From JAUXFS01 sp050329575 (GTDB lineage Bacteria > Pseudomonadota > Alphaproteobacteria > Rhodospirillales > Defluviicoccaceae): a stretch of 10,176 bases of DNA. The translations under genes and the position numbers were made by a program. Numbering within the stretch: position 1 is the stretch's first letter; each line of letters starts with the position of its first letter. The stretch lies in contig JBHJOP010000104.1 of assembly GCA_050329575.1 (NCBI GenBank), forward strand, positions 1 to 10,176. The letters run 5' to 3'. The notes under the pieces are model-generated. The model did not search any database, had not been told where the DNA came from, and worked only from the letters and a program-made list of their open reading frames with translations. Of this stretch, positions 1 to 7,700 are shown piece after piece.

Positions 1-19
1 ACTCCTTGAACTCCTGCAT
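1..19 (-). CDS. 5' end of a divergent gene, possibly the MscL mechanosensitive channel (partial)
   Basis: The complement of bases 17-19 is an ATG preceded by GGAGGG (complement of 25-30) with a 5-base spacer, a very good ribosome binding site. Only six codons are inside the window and they read MQEFKE, after which the gene leaves the left edge. Many alphaproteobacterial MscL proteins begin with a short (M)xxEFKEF stretch before their conserved RGNVxDLAVG helix, so large-conductance mechanosensitive channel is a reasonable guess, but six residues cannot prove it. The gene is transcribed away from the hydrolase at 255. The start is supported by what is seen; the product is inference. Confidence 0.4.
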
Positions 20-49
20 GGGATCCCTCCAGGACAGAATCCCATGGTT

Positions 50-61
50 CGAATCGATTCG
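50..61. promoter_or_regulatory. Perfect 12-base palindrome CGAATCGATTCG
   Basis: The 12 bases equal their own reverse complement and lie between two divergent genes, 31 bases upstream of the minus-strand start. A symmetric site here could be an operator for a dimeric regulator, but no regulator gene is nearby and the site matches no operator I can name. Chance occurrence is possible. Confidence 0.25.
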
Positions 62-121
62 CCGCCCCCACGCAACCCCCGTCTCGCCATCCCTCAAGGC
101 CAAATGCGATTCCCCTGGACG

Positions 122-146
122 ATCGCCGCGGAAGGGTTTCGGCGAT
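122..146 (+). promoter_or_regulatory. Inverted repeat ATCGCCG / CGGCGAT, 7-bp stem with 11-base loop
   Basis: Bases 122-128 (ATCGCCG) pair perfectly with 140-146 (CGGCGAT). The element lies 109 bases upstream of the hydrolase start. It could be an operator or a leader hairpin, or a weak terminator for nothing obvious; there is no T-run after it, so a classical intrinsic terminator is unlikely. Confidence 0.25.
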
Positions 147-157
147 GCGTGTCGGCA

Positions 158-166
158 TGCTATACG
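158..166 (+). promoter_or_regulatory. Weak extended -10-like element (TGCTATACG) upstream of the hydrolase
   Basis: TGC directly followed by TATACG resembles an extended -10 (TGn plus TATAAT-like hexamer) and stands out as one of the few AT-containing stretches before the gene. No good -35 hexamer lies about 17 bases upstream. If used, it would give a 5' leader of roughly 80 bases, starting after the 122-146 inverted repeat. Speculative. Confidence 0.2.
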
Positions 167-241
167 CCTACTCCGCGGGAGGAACCGACCGACCGGGCGG
201 CGATGCGGTTGCGGTCGGCGCCCGTGCGACGGCAACAAGGG

Positions 242-246
242 GGAGG
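242..246 (+). promoter_or_regulatory. Ribosome binding site GGAGG that fixes the hydrolase start
   Basis: GGAGG (inside AAGGGGGAGG) sits 8 bases before the ATG at 255. The reading frame is open upstream to base 6, so this site decides the start: the upstream part translates to an arginine/proline-rich sequence unlike the family, whereas the protein from 255 begins exactly where DUF900-type proteins do (an IYFATNR stretch). Confidence 0.75.
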
Positions 247-254
247 ATCGGACG

Positions 255-1325
255 ATGACCAGGATCTACTTCGCGACCAACCGGGACCGTTCGAGGAAGA
301 AGAACGAATACTTCGGCGAACGCTTCCACGACGACGGCCCACAGTTCTATCGGGTCGGCTCCGCCGAAGTGGAGAAAGTGTCCGACGATCCCGACTCCGG
401 CTACAAGGTGCGCTCGGTCGAGTTGTTCCCGGAACGGCAGCCCAATCCCGAAACCGGCAGAGGTGGCCTCGCCGGCAGCAGCGCGCTGTTCAACGAGTTG
501 CGCGAGCAGGTGAAGACGGACATGCGCGACGTCCTGGTGTTCATTCACGGCTTCGCCAGCACGTTCGTCAGCAGCCTGGAGCGGGCCGCCCAGCTGAAGG
601 ACACCTACCTCATCGACCCCGGAGATGGCGCGGAGCCCTACGCGCCGCACACCGTCGCCCTGTCGTGGCCCTCCAACGGCCGCACCGTACCGCCATGGGA
701 GTATCACAGCGATCGCGACGATGCGGCGATGTCCGGGACGGCGATGGCCCGCTTCTTCATGCGGTTCTGGGACTTTCTCAATCAGCAGGGCGCCTGTGAC
801 CGCCGCGTCCACGTGGTCGCCCACAGCATGGGAAACTGGGCGCTACGGCATGCCATTCTCGGCATCCGCGATCTTCTCGCCGGCAAGCAGAGTGCCGGCA
901 GCGGCGGCGGCCGGCTGCCCAAGGTATTCGACACCGCCTTCCTGATGGCGGCCGACGAGGACGACGACGCCCTGGAGAAGGATCACAAGCTCGGGCTCCT
1001 GACCCAGCTCGCCCGCGAGATCCACGTCTATCACAACTCCGAGGACCGGGCCCTGACGATCAGCGACGTGACCAAGTTCAACCCCGACCGCCTCGGCAGC
1101 GACGGCCCGCGCACGTTCAGCGGTCTCACCGGTCGGGTGACGGCGATCGACTGCAGCCGGGTGGCGTTCACCGACCTGTTCCACGCCCGCCACCAGTACT
1201 ATCGCGTGCGACCGGAGGTCGTCGCCGACGTCCGCAACGTGCTCTCGGATCGTTTCAAGCCGGACGAGGTCCCCGACCGGGTCACCGTCGAGCCCGGCCG
1301 CCGCTTCCGCATCAAGAAGGCGTGA
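255..1325 (+). CDS. Alpha/beta hydrolase, DUF900-type (356 aa)
   Basis: This is a predicted serine hydrolase of the alpha/beta fold whose physiological substrate is unknown. The N-terminus IYFATNR (residues 4-10) is typical of DUF900 proteins. LVFIHGF (94-100) is the strand plus His-Gly oxyanion segment, and VVAHSMGN (187-194) is the nucleophile elbow with Ser191; the elbow has Ala-His-Ser-Met-Gly, matching the GxSxG topology with Ala replacing the first Gly. An acidic run (residues 234-238, AADEDDDA) sits where the family's catalytic Asp is expected, and HARHQYY (310-316) supplies a candidate catalytic His, probably His313. No signal peptide or membrane segment is seen, so it is probably cytoplasmic. 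The length is ordinary for the family. It is monocistronic here, with a divergent gene upstream and a convergent secretion operon downstream, so context does not assign a role. Family assignment is firm; catalytic Asp and His are inferred by position. Confidence 0.88.
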   Translation: MTRIYFATNRDRSRKKNEYFGERFHDDGPQFYRVGSAEVEKVSDDPDSGYKVRSVELFPERQPNPETGRGGLAGSSALFNELREQVKTDMRDVLVFIHGFASTFVSSLERAAQLKDTYLIDPGDGAEPYAPHTVALSWPSNGRTVPPWEYHSDRDDAAMSGTAMARFFMRFWDFLNQQGACDRRVHVVAHSMGNWALRHAILGIRDLLAGKQSAGSGGGRLPKVFDTAFLMAADEDDDALEKDHKLGLLTQLAREIHVYHNSEDRALTISDVTKFNPDRLGSDGPRTFSGLTGRVTAIDCSRVAFTDLFHARHQYYRVRPEVVADVRNVLSDRFKPDEVPDRVTVEPGRRFRIKKA

Positions 1326-1345
1326 CGTGCGACCCCGGATCGCCG
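1326..1345. other. 20-base convergent gap between hydrolase and membrane fusion protein genes
   Basis: The hydrolase TGA (1323-1325) and the minus-strand TAG (1346-1348) face each other across only 20 bases. No inverted repeat with a T-run fits in this gap, so any terminator must overlap the coding ends or act by another mechanism; transcripts from both sides may overlap. Confidence 0.6.
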
Positions 1346-2917
1346 CTACTGCTCGCGCCCCGCGCGAGAGAAGCTGCGGACCAGCGGCTCGACCATGTAG
1401 TCGAGGGCGGTCCGCTCCGCGGTGACCAGGAACACTTCGGCCTGCATGCCGGCTTTCAGCCTGGCGAGATCGAAGTAGACGTCGTCGGCTTCGAGCACGA
1501 CGCGCACCCCGAAGTAGGGCGCGCCCGTCACCGCATCGACCATCCGGTCGGCGGACACCGAAGCCACGGTGCCGGACAGCATCGGCGTCGTCCTGGCATT
1601 GAACGCGGTCACCCGCACCAGCGCCGGCATCGCCGGATAGACCACGTCGGCGTCCTTGGGATCGACCCGGACATCGACGATCAGGCGGTCGAGGACGGGA
1701 ACCAGCTCGAGCAGCGGCTGCCCCGGCTGCACGACGCCGCCGATGGTGTGGACCTGCAGGTCGACGACGGTGCCGGCGAGCGGCGCCTTCACTTCGGTCC
1801 GTCGCAGCACGTCGCCGGCAGCGTGGATCTTGTCGCGGAGATCGGCGATGTCGCCCTGGACCTTCTGGAGTTGCTCGGTGACCTGGTTGTGGTCGCGGCT
1901 CTCCGGCATCTTCAGTTGCAGCCTGACCTCGCTGATGCTGTCCTCGGCGCGGGCGACCTGGGCGTGAAGGTCGCCGATGACACCGGTGATGTCGGCCTTC
2001 TTGCGTTTCAAGGCGAGGAGCACCGCCTTGCTGACCACCCCGCGGGCAACCATTTCCTCGACCGGCTGGATCTCCTCGTCGATCAGCGCCAGCTGTTCGC
2101 GCGCCGACGCGCTCTGGGCGTTCAGGCCGGCGATCTCGCTGCGATGCTTGTTGATCCGCTCGCGCAGCACCGATTCCTGGCCCGACGTATGGGAGCGCCG
2201 CGCCTTGAGCACGTCGATCTCGCCGGTCATGATCTTGGCGATCTTGGGTTCGCCGGCCCGCTCCAGGACCTCGTCGGGGAACTCGATCTCCTTCGCGCCG
2301 TCACGCTCGGCGATCAAGCGCGCCTGCAGCGCCAGCGCCGCCATCAGCCGCCCGCGCAGCAGATCGAGGGCCGCCTTCGGGTGGGTGTCGTCGAACCGAA
2401 CCAGCACCTGGCCGGCCTCCACCTGGTCCCCTTCGGCGACCAGGATGTCCTCGATGATGCCGCCCTCCAGATGCTGGATGGTCTTGCGCTTGGACTCGAC
2501 GACGATCACCCCGGAGCCGATCGCCGCCCCGTCGAGCCGCGCGTTCCCGGCCCACACCACCGACCCGCCGACGAACACCACGATCACCGCCCAGCCGAGC
2601 CGCTGCCACGGCGCCAGCAACCCGTGGAGCGCGCGATCGACCGGGGCGAGGCGCCGCGCCATCACCCGCCCGACCCCTGCCCTCGGCGCTGCCCGCGGCG
2701 CGACCCTCGGCCGGAGCCGCTCGCCTTCGGGTCGGATGGTTCGGCGCCAACGCGCGATCAGCCGTCCGAGCGCGTCGCCCCACGCCGCGAAGGCTCGCCG
2801 GGCTCCGTCGCTGCGCCGCGTCGCCGCGACCGCGGTGGCGGCCGGGGGAACCTCCGAGTGGGCGACCGCCTGCTCGCCGGCCGCCCCGTTGATGCGCGAA
2901 CGGAATGCGTTGCTCAT
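1346..2917 (-). CDS. Type I secretion membrane fusion protein, HlyD/PrtE/AprE family (523 aa)
   Basis: This is the periplasmic adaptor that joins the inner membrane ABC exporter to a TolC-type outer membrane channel. In order: a basic, Ala/Arg/Pro-rich N-terminal part (residues 1-105), one membrane helix (about 108-124), the first lipoyl-like half (about 133-178, with HLEGGIIEDILV), a long alpha-helical coiled-coil hairpin (about 183-375), the second lipoyl-like half (VKAPLAGTVVDL at 376-387, then VVQPGQPLLELVP) and a beta-barrel C-terminal part ending near 500. The start at 2917 overlaps the ABC stop as ATGA and has GGAGGG 6 bases upstream. PrtE/AprE-type proteins usually have only a short tail before the membrane helix and total about 430-480 residues; here the cytoplasmic tail is about 105. 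An internal Met86 (complement of 2660-2662) would give a 438-residue protein of ordinary length, but its ribosome binding site is weaker. The substrate is expected to be the RTX protein encoded two genes upstream in the operon. Confidence 0.93.
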   Translation of the reverse strand: MSNAFRSRINGAAGEQAVAHSEVPPAATAVAATRRSDGARRAFAAWGDALGRLIARWRRTIRPEGERLRPRVAPRAAPRAGVGRVMARRLAPVDRALHGLLAPWQRLGWAVIVVFVGGSVVWAGNARLDGAAIGSGVIVVESKRKTIQHLEGGIIEDILVAEGDQVEAGQVLVRFDDTHPKAALDLLRGRLMAALALQARLIAERDGAKEIEFPDEVLERAGEPKIAKIMTGEIDVLKARRSHTSGQESVLRERINKHRSEIAGLNAQSASAREQLALIDEEIQPVEEMVARGVVSKAVLLALKRKKADITGVIGDLHAQVARAEDSISEVRLQLKMPESRDHNQVTEQLQKVQGDIADLRDKIHAAGDVLRRTEVKAPLAGTVVDLQVHTIGGVVQPGQPLLELVPVLDRLIVDVRVDPKDADVVYPAMPALVRVTAFNARTTPMLSGTVASVSADRMVDAVTGAPYFGVRVVLEADDVYFDLARLKAGMQAEVFLVTAERTALDYMVEPLVRSFSRAGREQ

Positions 2918-2929
2918 GCCGTGCCCTCC
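2914..2929 (-). promoter_or_regulatory. ATGA start/stop overlap and ribosome binding site of the membrane fusion protein
   Basis: On the minus strand, GGAGGG (complement of 2924-2929) is followed by 6 bases and then ATGA, where ATG starts the fusion protein (2917-2915) and TGA ends the ABC gene (2916-2914). Such 4-base overlaps usually mean translational coupling, matching the fixed stoichiometry needed for the exporter. Confidence 0.8.
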
Positions 2930-4725
2930 GCCAGCGGCGGCACCGATCGCCGTCTCGGCGGCACCGCGGCCGTTGCCGGTTGTGGCGCGGGGGCGGCCGT
3001 TGCCGCGGATGCCGCGTCAGCCGCCGGCCGCACCACCGACAGCCGCGCCAGGGCGGCCTTGTCGATCACCCGCCAGGCCCCGCCCTCGATGTGGAGGACC
3101 CTGTCGGCCTGGCCGAGAATGCTGGCGCGATGGGCGACGACGACGATGACGGCGCCGCGCGCCTTCGCCTGGCGAAGGGCCAGCATCAACGCGTCGGCCC
3201 CCTGCCCGTCGAGACTGGAATAGGGTTCGTCGAGCACCAGGAGGTGCGGGTCGCGGAACAGCGCCCGCGCCAACGCCACCCGCTGGCGGGCGCCCGCCGA
3301 GAGCAGATCGTGGGATCCGCCGATCATCGTGTCGTAGCCGGCCGGCAGGCGCAGGATCAACTCGTGGATGCCGGCCCGCTTCGCCGCCTCGATCGCCCGT
3401 CGCGGCGGCGATCCGCTGAAGCGGACGATGTTCTCCAGCACCGTTCCCGGCAGCAGCTCGGGCAGTTGCGGCACGTAGCCGACGTGACGGCCGAGCTCCT
3501 CGGCCGGCCAGTCGCGGACATCCGCCCCGTCGAGGCGGACGCGGCCGCGGTCGGGGGCGATCAGTCCGACCAGCATCCGGACCAGGGTCGACTTGCCCGC
3601 GCCCGACGGTCCGAACACGCCCAGCATCTCGCCCGGAGCGACGGCGAGCGAGAGCTCGCGGAACAGCGGATCGTCGGCCCCGGGTGGCGCATGGGTCACC
3701 GCCTCCAGCACCAGCGCGCCCTTCGGCCGCGGCATCGCGGTCCGCTTCGGTGTCGTCTCGACGCGGCGCAGCGCCTCGCGCAGCCGTCCGAAGGCGGTCC
3801 GCGCATTGACCAGTTGCCGCCAGCCGCCGACCGCCTGCTCGACCGGTGCCAGCGCGCGGGCGAGCATGATCGACGTGGCGATCATCGCCCCGGCGGTCAG
3901 CTGGTCGCCGATCACCAGCATCGCGGCGAAGGCGAGGATGGCGATCTGCAGCGCCATCCGCAGGAACCGACCGACGGCCGCCAGCGATCCGGCGCGATCG
4001 CTGGCCAGCATCTGTTCGGCGACGGTCCGGCGGCTGCGTGTCGCCCACCACGTGGTCATGGCCGGCGCCATTCCCAGCGCCTCGATGCTGTCGCCGTGGC
4101 GGCTCATCGTCTCGACCGCCGCCATCGTCTCGGCATGGGCGTGATTGGCCGCCGCCAGCGGCGCCCGAGTCGCCAGTTCGTTGAGGACGGCGACTGCGAA
4201 CAGTAGAATCGCGCCGATCAGGGCGATCGCGCCCAGCAACGGATGGATCACGAACACCAGGGCGACGAACACCGGCACCCACGGCGCATCGAGCAGCGGC
4301 AGGACCCCCGCCCCGGTCAGGTAGCCGCGCACGTGGGCGAGATCGCGGACCGCCTGCGGCGAGTTGCCGCCATAGCGCGATCCGGGGCGCAGCGCCGCGA
4401 CGAACACCGCGCCGCCGAGCCGCGCCTCCAGCCAGACGCCGATCCGCACCAGCATCCGCGACCGCACCAGGTCGAGGACCGCCATCACCACGAACGCCAC
4501 CAGCGCGGCGAGGGTGAGCACCAGCAGCGTGTCGCCGCTGCGGCTGGTCATCACCCGGTCGAACACCTGGATCATGTATAAAGGCACGGTCAGCATCATC
4601 AGGTTGATGACGAAGCTGAACATGCCGACGGTGAGAAACGCGCGACGGCAGGCGGCCATCGCACCGTCGAGCAGCGGCGAGGCGCCGGCGACGGGGGATG
4701 ACGGGGGGGCGTCGGAATCGGTCAT
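2914..4725 (-). CDS. Type I secretion ABC exporter (permease-ATPase), PrtD/AprD type (603 aa)
   Basis: This inner membrane half-transporter hydrolyses ATP to drive one-step export of the RTX protein. Residues about 30-300 form the membrane domain with six predicted helices (about 30-51, 66-87, 141-160, 163-182, 250-272, 276-296); VPLYMIQVFDRVMTSRSGDT (47-66) is the hallmark of the PrtD group. There is no N-terminal C39-peptidase-like domain. The ATPase domain shows Walker A GPSGAGKST (372-380, Lys378), Q-loop YVPQ (417-420), signature LSAGARQR (475-482), Walker B LLVLDEP (495-501, Glu500), D-loop SSLD (503-506) and switch His532. The signature has Ala where the family normally has Gln (LSAGQRQR), and the D-loop reads YSSLD rather than the common NSNLD. 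Residues from about 566 form an Ala/Pro-rich tail. The start at 4725 was chosen because it follows the RTX stop by 17 bases and has AAAGG upstream; the frame is open further upstream but inside the RTX gene. A rare TTA leucine codon lies in the VPLYM motif. Confidence 0.95.
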   Translation of the reverse strand: MTDSDAPPSSPVAGASPLLDGAMAACRRAFLTVGMFSFVINLMMLTVPLYMIQVFDRVMTSRSGDTLLVLTLAALVAFVVMAVLDLVRSRMLVRIGVWLEARLGGAVFVAALRPGSRYGGNSPQAVRDLAHVRGYLTGAGVLPLLDAPWVPVFVALVFVIHPLLGAIALIGAILLFAVAVLNELATRAPLAAANHAHAETMAAVETMSRHGDSIEALGMAPAMTTWWATRSRRTVAEQMLASDRAGSLAAVGRFLRMALQIAILAFAAMLVIGDQLTAGAMIATSIMLARALAPVEQAVGGWRQLVNARTAFGRLREALRRVETTPKRTAMPRPKGALVLEAVTHAPPGADDPLFRELSLAVAPGEMLGVFGPSGAGKSTLVRMLVGLIAPDRGRVRLDGADVRDWPAEELGRHVGYVPQLPELLPGTVLENIVRFSGSPPRRAIEAAKRAGIHELILRLPAGYDTMIGGSHDLLSAGARQRVALARALFRDPHLLVLDEPYSSLDGQGADALMLALRQAKARGAVIVVVAHRASILGQADRVLHIEGGAWRVIDKAALARLSVVRPAADAASAATAAPAPQPATAAVPPRRRSVPPLAEGTA

Positions 4726-4742
4726 GAAGGGCCTTTCGCGGG
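4726..4742 (-). promoter_or_regulatory. 17-base RTX-ABC junction with a weak ribosome binding site
   Basis: The junction holds AAAGG (complement of 4732-4736), 6 bases before the ABC ATG. No terminator or promoter fits here, which supports co-transcription of the RTX gene with its exporter. The site is weaker than the GGAGGG that serves the membrane fusion protein. Confidence 0.6.
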
Positions 4743-7700
4743 TCACGAGACGCCGATGAAATCGGCCTGCGCCAGGCCGGCGGGCAGCACGCCCTCGATG
4801 ACGATCTTGTCGGTCGCGTCGCCGCCGAAGGGTGCGAGGTCGATGGTCGTCCCGCCGAGGGTCTCCTGGAACGCCGCGGAGAAGGTCGCCCAGTCGGGAA
4901 TGCCGGCGCTGAAAGCGCTGACATCGATTCGATCGGCGTCGCCGCCGGCCTTGAAATCGAGGATGGTGTCGGGCCCCATGCCGACCGTCATCACGAAGAC
5001 GTCGTCGCCCTCGCCGCCGGTCAGTTTGTCGTTGCCGGCGCCGCCGATCAGGGTGTCGTTGCCGGCGCCGCCGAACAGGCTGTCGTTCCCGGTCCCGCCG
5101 ACGAGCGAGTCGGCACCGGCGCCGCCGATCAGCGTGTCGGCGCCGTTGCGGCCGTCCAGGATGACCGCGTCCGCCATCGACGATGCGTCGATGAAGTCGC
5201 CCAGCGACGCATCCGCGCCGACCACCCATTCGACGTTGAGGCTCACGAACTTGGCCGCGTTGATGGTGACGGCGCTCGAGCCCTCGACGATCATCTTGTC
5301 AAAGCCGGGACCGCCGTCGACGACCCCGGTGTTGAGGTCGAAGCTGTCGACGTGGAGGGTATCGTCGCCCGCGCCGCCGAGCAGGGTGTCGGAGCCGCTG
5401 CCGCCGATGAGCACGTCGTCGCCGGCACCGCCGTCGAGGTAGTCGGCGACGCTGCCGCCGTCGAGGGTGTCGTTGCCGGCACCGCCGATCAGCGTATCCG
5501 CACCGCCACCCCCCTCCAGGATGACGCCCTGGGTCGAGTCCACCCCCGAGGCGTCGAACGTGTCGTTGCCTCCGGCACCGACCGCCCATTCGATACTGGA
5601 CGCGGCGAGGTCGAGGAACACGCCGGAGCTCAGCGACTTGACGATGACCTTGTCGTAGCCGGCCCCGCCGTCGATGACGGTGTCGAAGGAGTCGACCGTC
5701 AGCACGTCGTCGCCGTCGCCGCCCCACAACTCGTCGGCGCCCGAGCCGCCCTCAAGGGTGTCGTTGCCGGCGCCGCCGATCAGCGTGTCGTTGCCGGCGC
5801 CGCCTTCCAGGATGACGTTCTGCAGGGCGCCGACCCCGGAGGCGTCGAAGCGGTCGCTGCCGATGCCGCCGACCGCCCATTCGATGTTGGCCGCCGCGAG
5901 ATTGATGAACACGCCCCCCGAACCGGAGACGATCGCCTTGTCGAAGCCGTCGCCGCCGTCGATGGTGTCGTTGGCATCGACGTAGAGGACGTCGTCACCG
6001 GCGCCGCCGACCAGGCTGTCGGCCCCGGCGCCGCCGTCGAGCGTGTCGTTGCCGGCGCCGCCGACCAGGGTATCGCTGCCGGCACCGCCCTTGGCGTACT
6101 CGATGTTGTGCGGCGCCAACTCGAAGTAGAGCCCGGATCCGTCGGTGATTTCGACGGTATCGATCCCGTCGCCGCCGTCGATCGCGCCCGAGAGCAGATC
6201 GTCGGCATCGATCTTGAGCAGGTCGTCGCCGGAGCCGCCATAGAGGTGGTCGGCACCGGCGCCGCCCTCCAGGGTGACCGCCGCCGTCATCGACGAGGCA
6301 TCGAGGGTGTCCGCCCCGCTGCCGCCGACGACCCATTCGACGTTGAGGGTCACGAACTTGGCCGCATCGACGTGGACGCCGACGGTATCGACGAGAACCA
6401 TCTTGTCGATGCCGGCGCCGCCGTCGACGTGTCCGAACAGCAGATCGTCGCTGTCGACGTGGAGGACGTCGTTGCCCTCGCCGCCCTTGAGGGTGTCGGC
6501 GCCGGCGCCGCCGATCAGGCTGTCGGCACCGTCACCGCCTTCGAGGCTGTCGTCGCCGTCACCGCCGATCAGGGTGTCCTTGCCGGCGCCGCCGATCAGG
6601 GTATCCGATCCCGCCCCGCCGACCAGCGAGTCGGCGCCGCCGCCGCCGATCAGCCTGTCGTCACCGGCACCGCCCGAGAGGGTGACGGCGGCGCTCATGC
6701 CGGAGGCGTCGAAGACGTCGTCGCCCTCGGCGCCATTCGCCCGTTCGATGCCGGCGGCGGCGAGGTCGAGGGTGACGGCGCCGGAGCCGGCGACCACGTG
6801 AACGGTATCGGTGCCGAGACCCCCGAAGACGACGTCGTCGGCATCGATGTGGAACACGTCGTTGCCGTCGTCGCCGTAGAGCGTGTCGGCGCCAGCGCCA
6901 CCGGTCAGCGTGTCGGCGCCGGCGCCGCCGTACAGCACGTCGTCCCCCGCTCCGCCGTCGAGAACGTCGTTGTCGGCCTCCCCGTGGAGGGTGTCGTTGC
7001 CGTCGCCGCCCTGCAGCGTGTCGTTGCCGGCGCCGCCGTACAGGACGTCGTTGCCGGCGCCGCCCACTAGGCTGTCCCTGCCGTCGCCGCCTTCGAGGGT
7101 GTCGTCGCCCTCGCCGCCGATCAGCGTATCGTTGCCGCCGAGGCCGCGGATCAGGTCGTTGCCGGCGAGACCGTCGAGGGAATCGTTGCCGGTGGTGCCG
7201 ACAATGGTGTCGTCCCCGGCGGTCGGAGCGCCACCGATACCGAGGAAATCGCTCTCGGTCAGGCTGGCGGCGTCGACGCCCTCCAGGGTGAGCACGTCGC
7301 CGTCCAGCATGATCTCGGTATCGCCGCCGACGTCGAGGATCAGCGTCTGCAGGGTTGCCCAGTTGGGAATGGTGGCGCTGAAGGCGCCGAGGTCGATCTT
7401 GTCCTCGCCGATCGTGAAGTCGACGATGAGATCGTTGCCGCTCCCCGGGGTGACCACGAACACGTCGTTGCCGGCGCCGCCGTAGAGGATATCGTCGTCG
7501 GCGCCGCCGTCGAGCACGTCGTCACCGGCGCCGCCGATCAGGCTGTCGCCGCCGGCGCCGCCCAGCAAAGTGTCGTCGCCGTCACCGCCGACCAGGGTGT
7601 CGTTGCCGTCGCCGCCGTCGAGCGAGTCGTTGCCGGCACCGCCCACCAGGCTGTCGGCCCCGAGGCCCCCCAGCAAGGTGTCGTCGCCGTCACCGCCGTC

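Larger units (their letters stand above)
20..254. other. Divergent intergenic region (about 235 bases)
   Basis: This stretch separates the minus-strand start at 19 from the plus-strand start at 255, so it should hold two divergent promoters. No convincing gene is seen, although the hydrolase frame stays open through it. It contains a 12-base palindrome (50-61), a hairpin-forming inverted repeat (122-146), a weak extended -10-like element (158-166) and the hydrolase ribosome binding site (242-246). No convincing -35 box was found for either direction. Confidence 0.55.

Noticed and set aside
46..55. GGTTCGAATC, resembling a tRNA T-arm
   Set aside because: Flanking bases do not form a T-stem, no acceptor, D or anticodon arm can be drawn, and the sequence is explained as part of the palindrome next to it.
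6..254. Upstream extension of the hydrolase frame to base 6
   Set aside because: The added residues are Arg/Pro/Gly-rich and unlike the family, and GGAGG at 242-246 is well placed for ATG 255.
1322..3223. Plus-strand open frame (633 codons) opposite the membrane fusion protein and the ABC ATPase domain
   Set aside because: The minus strand carries well-conserved family motifs over this whole region, and the plus-strand translation is Asp/His/Arg-rich sequence typical of antisense shadows in GC-rich genomes.
2905..4206. Plus-strand open frame (433 codons) opposite the ABC exporter
   Set aside because: It is antisense to Walker A, signature and Walker B motifs of a clear ABC exporter; its own translation is Arg/Gln/His-rich without domains.
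4726..5229. Upstream extension of the ABC exporter frame to 5229
   Set aside because: It runs inside the RTX C-terminal region and translates to Arg-rich sequence. The ATG at 4725 sits correctly after the RTX stop and matches where PrtD-type proteins begin.
5352..7070. Plus-strand open frame (572 codons) opposite the B-module region
   Set aside because: It is the exact antisense of the RTX frame and consists of Gly/Ala/Val-rich repeats; no independent start signal or domain is seen.
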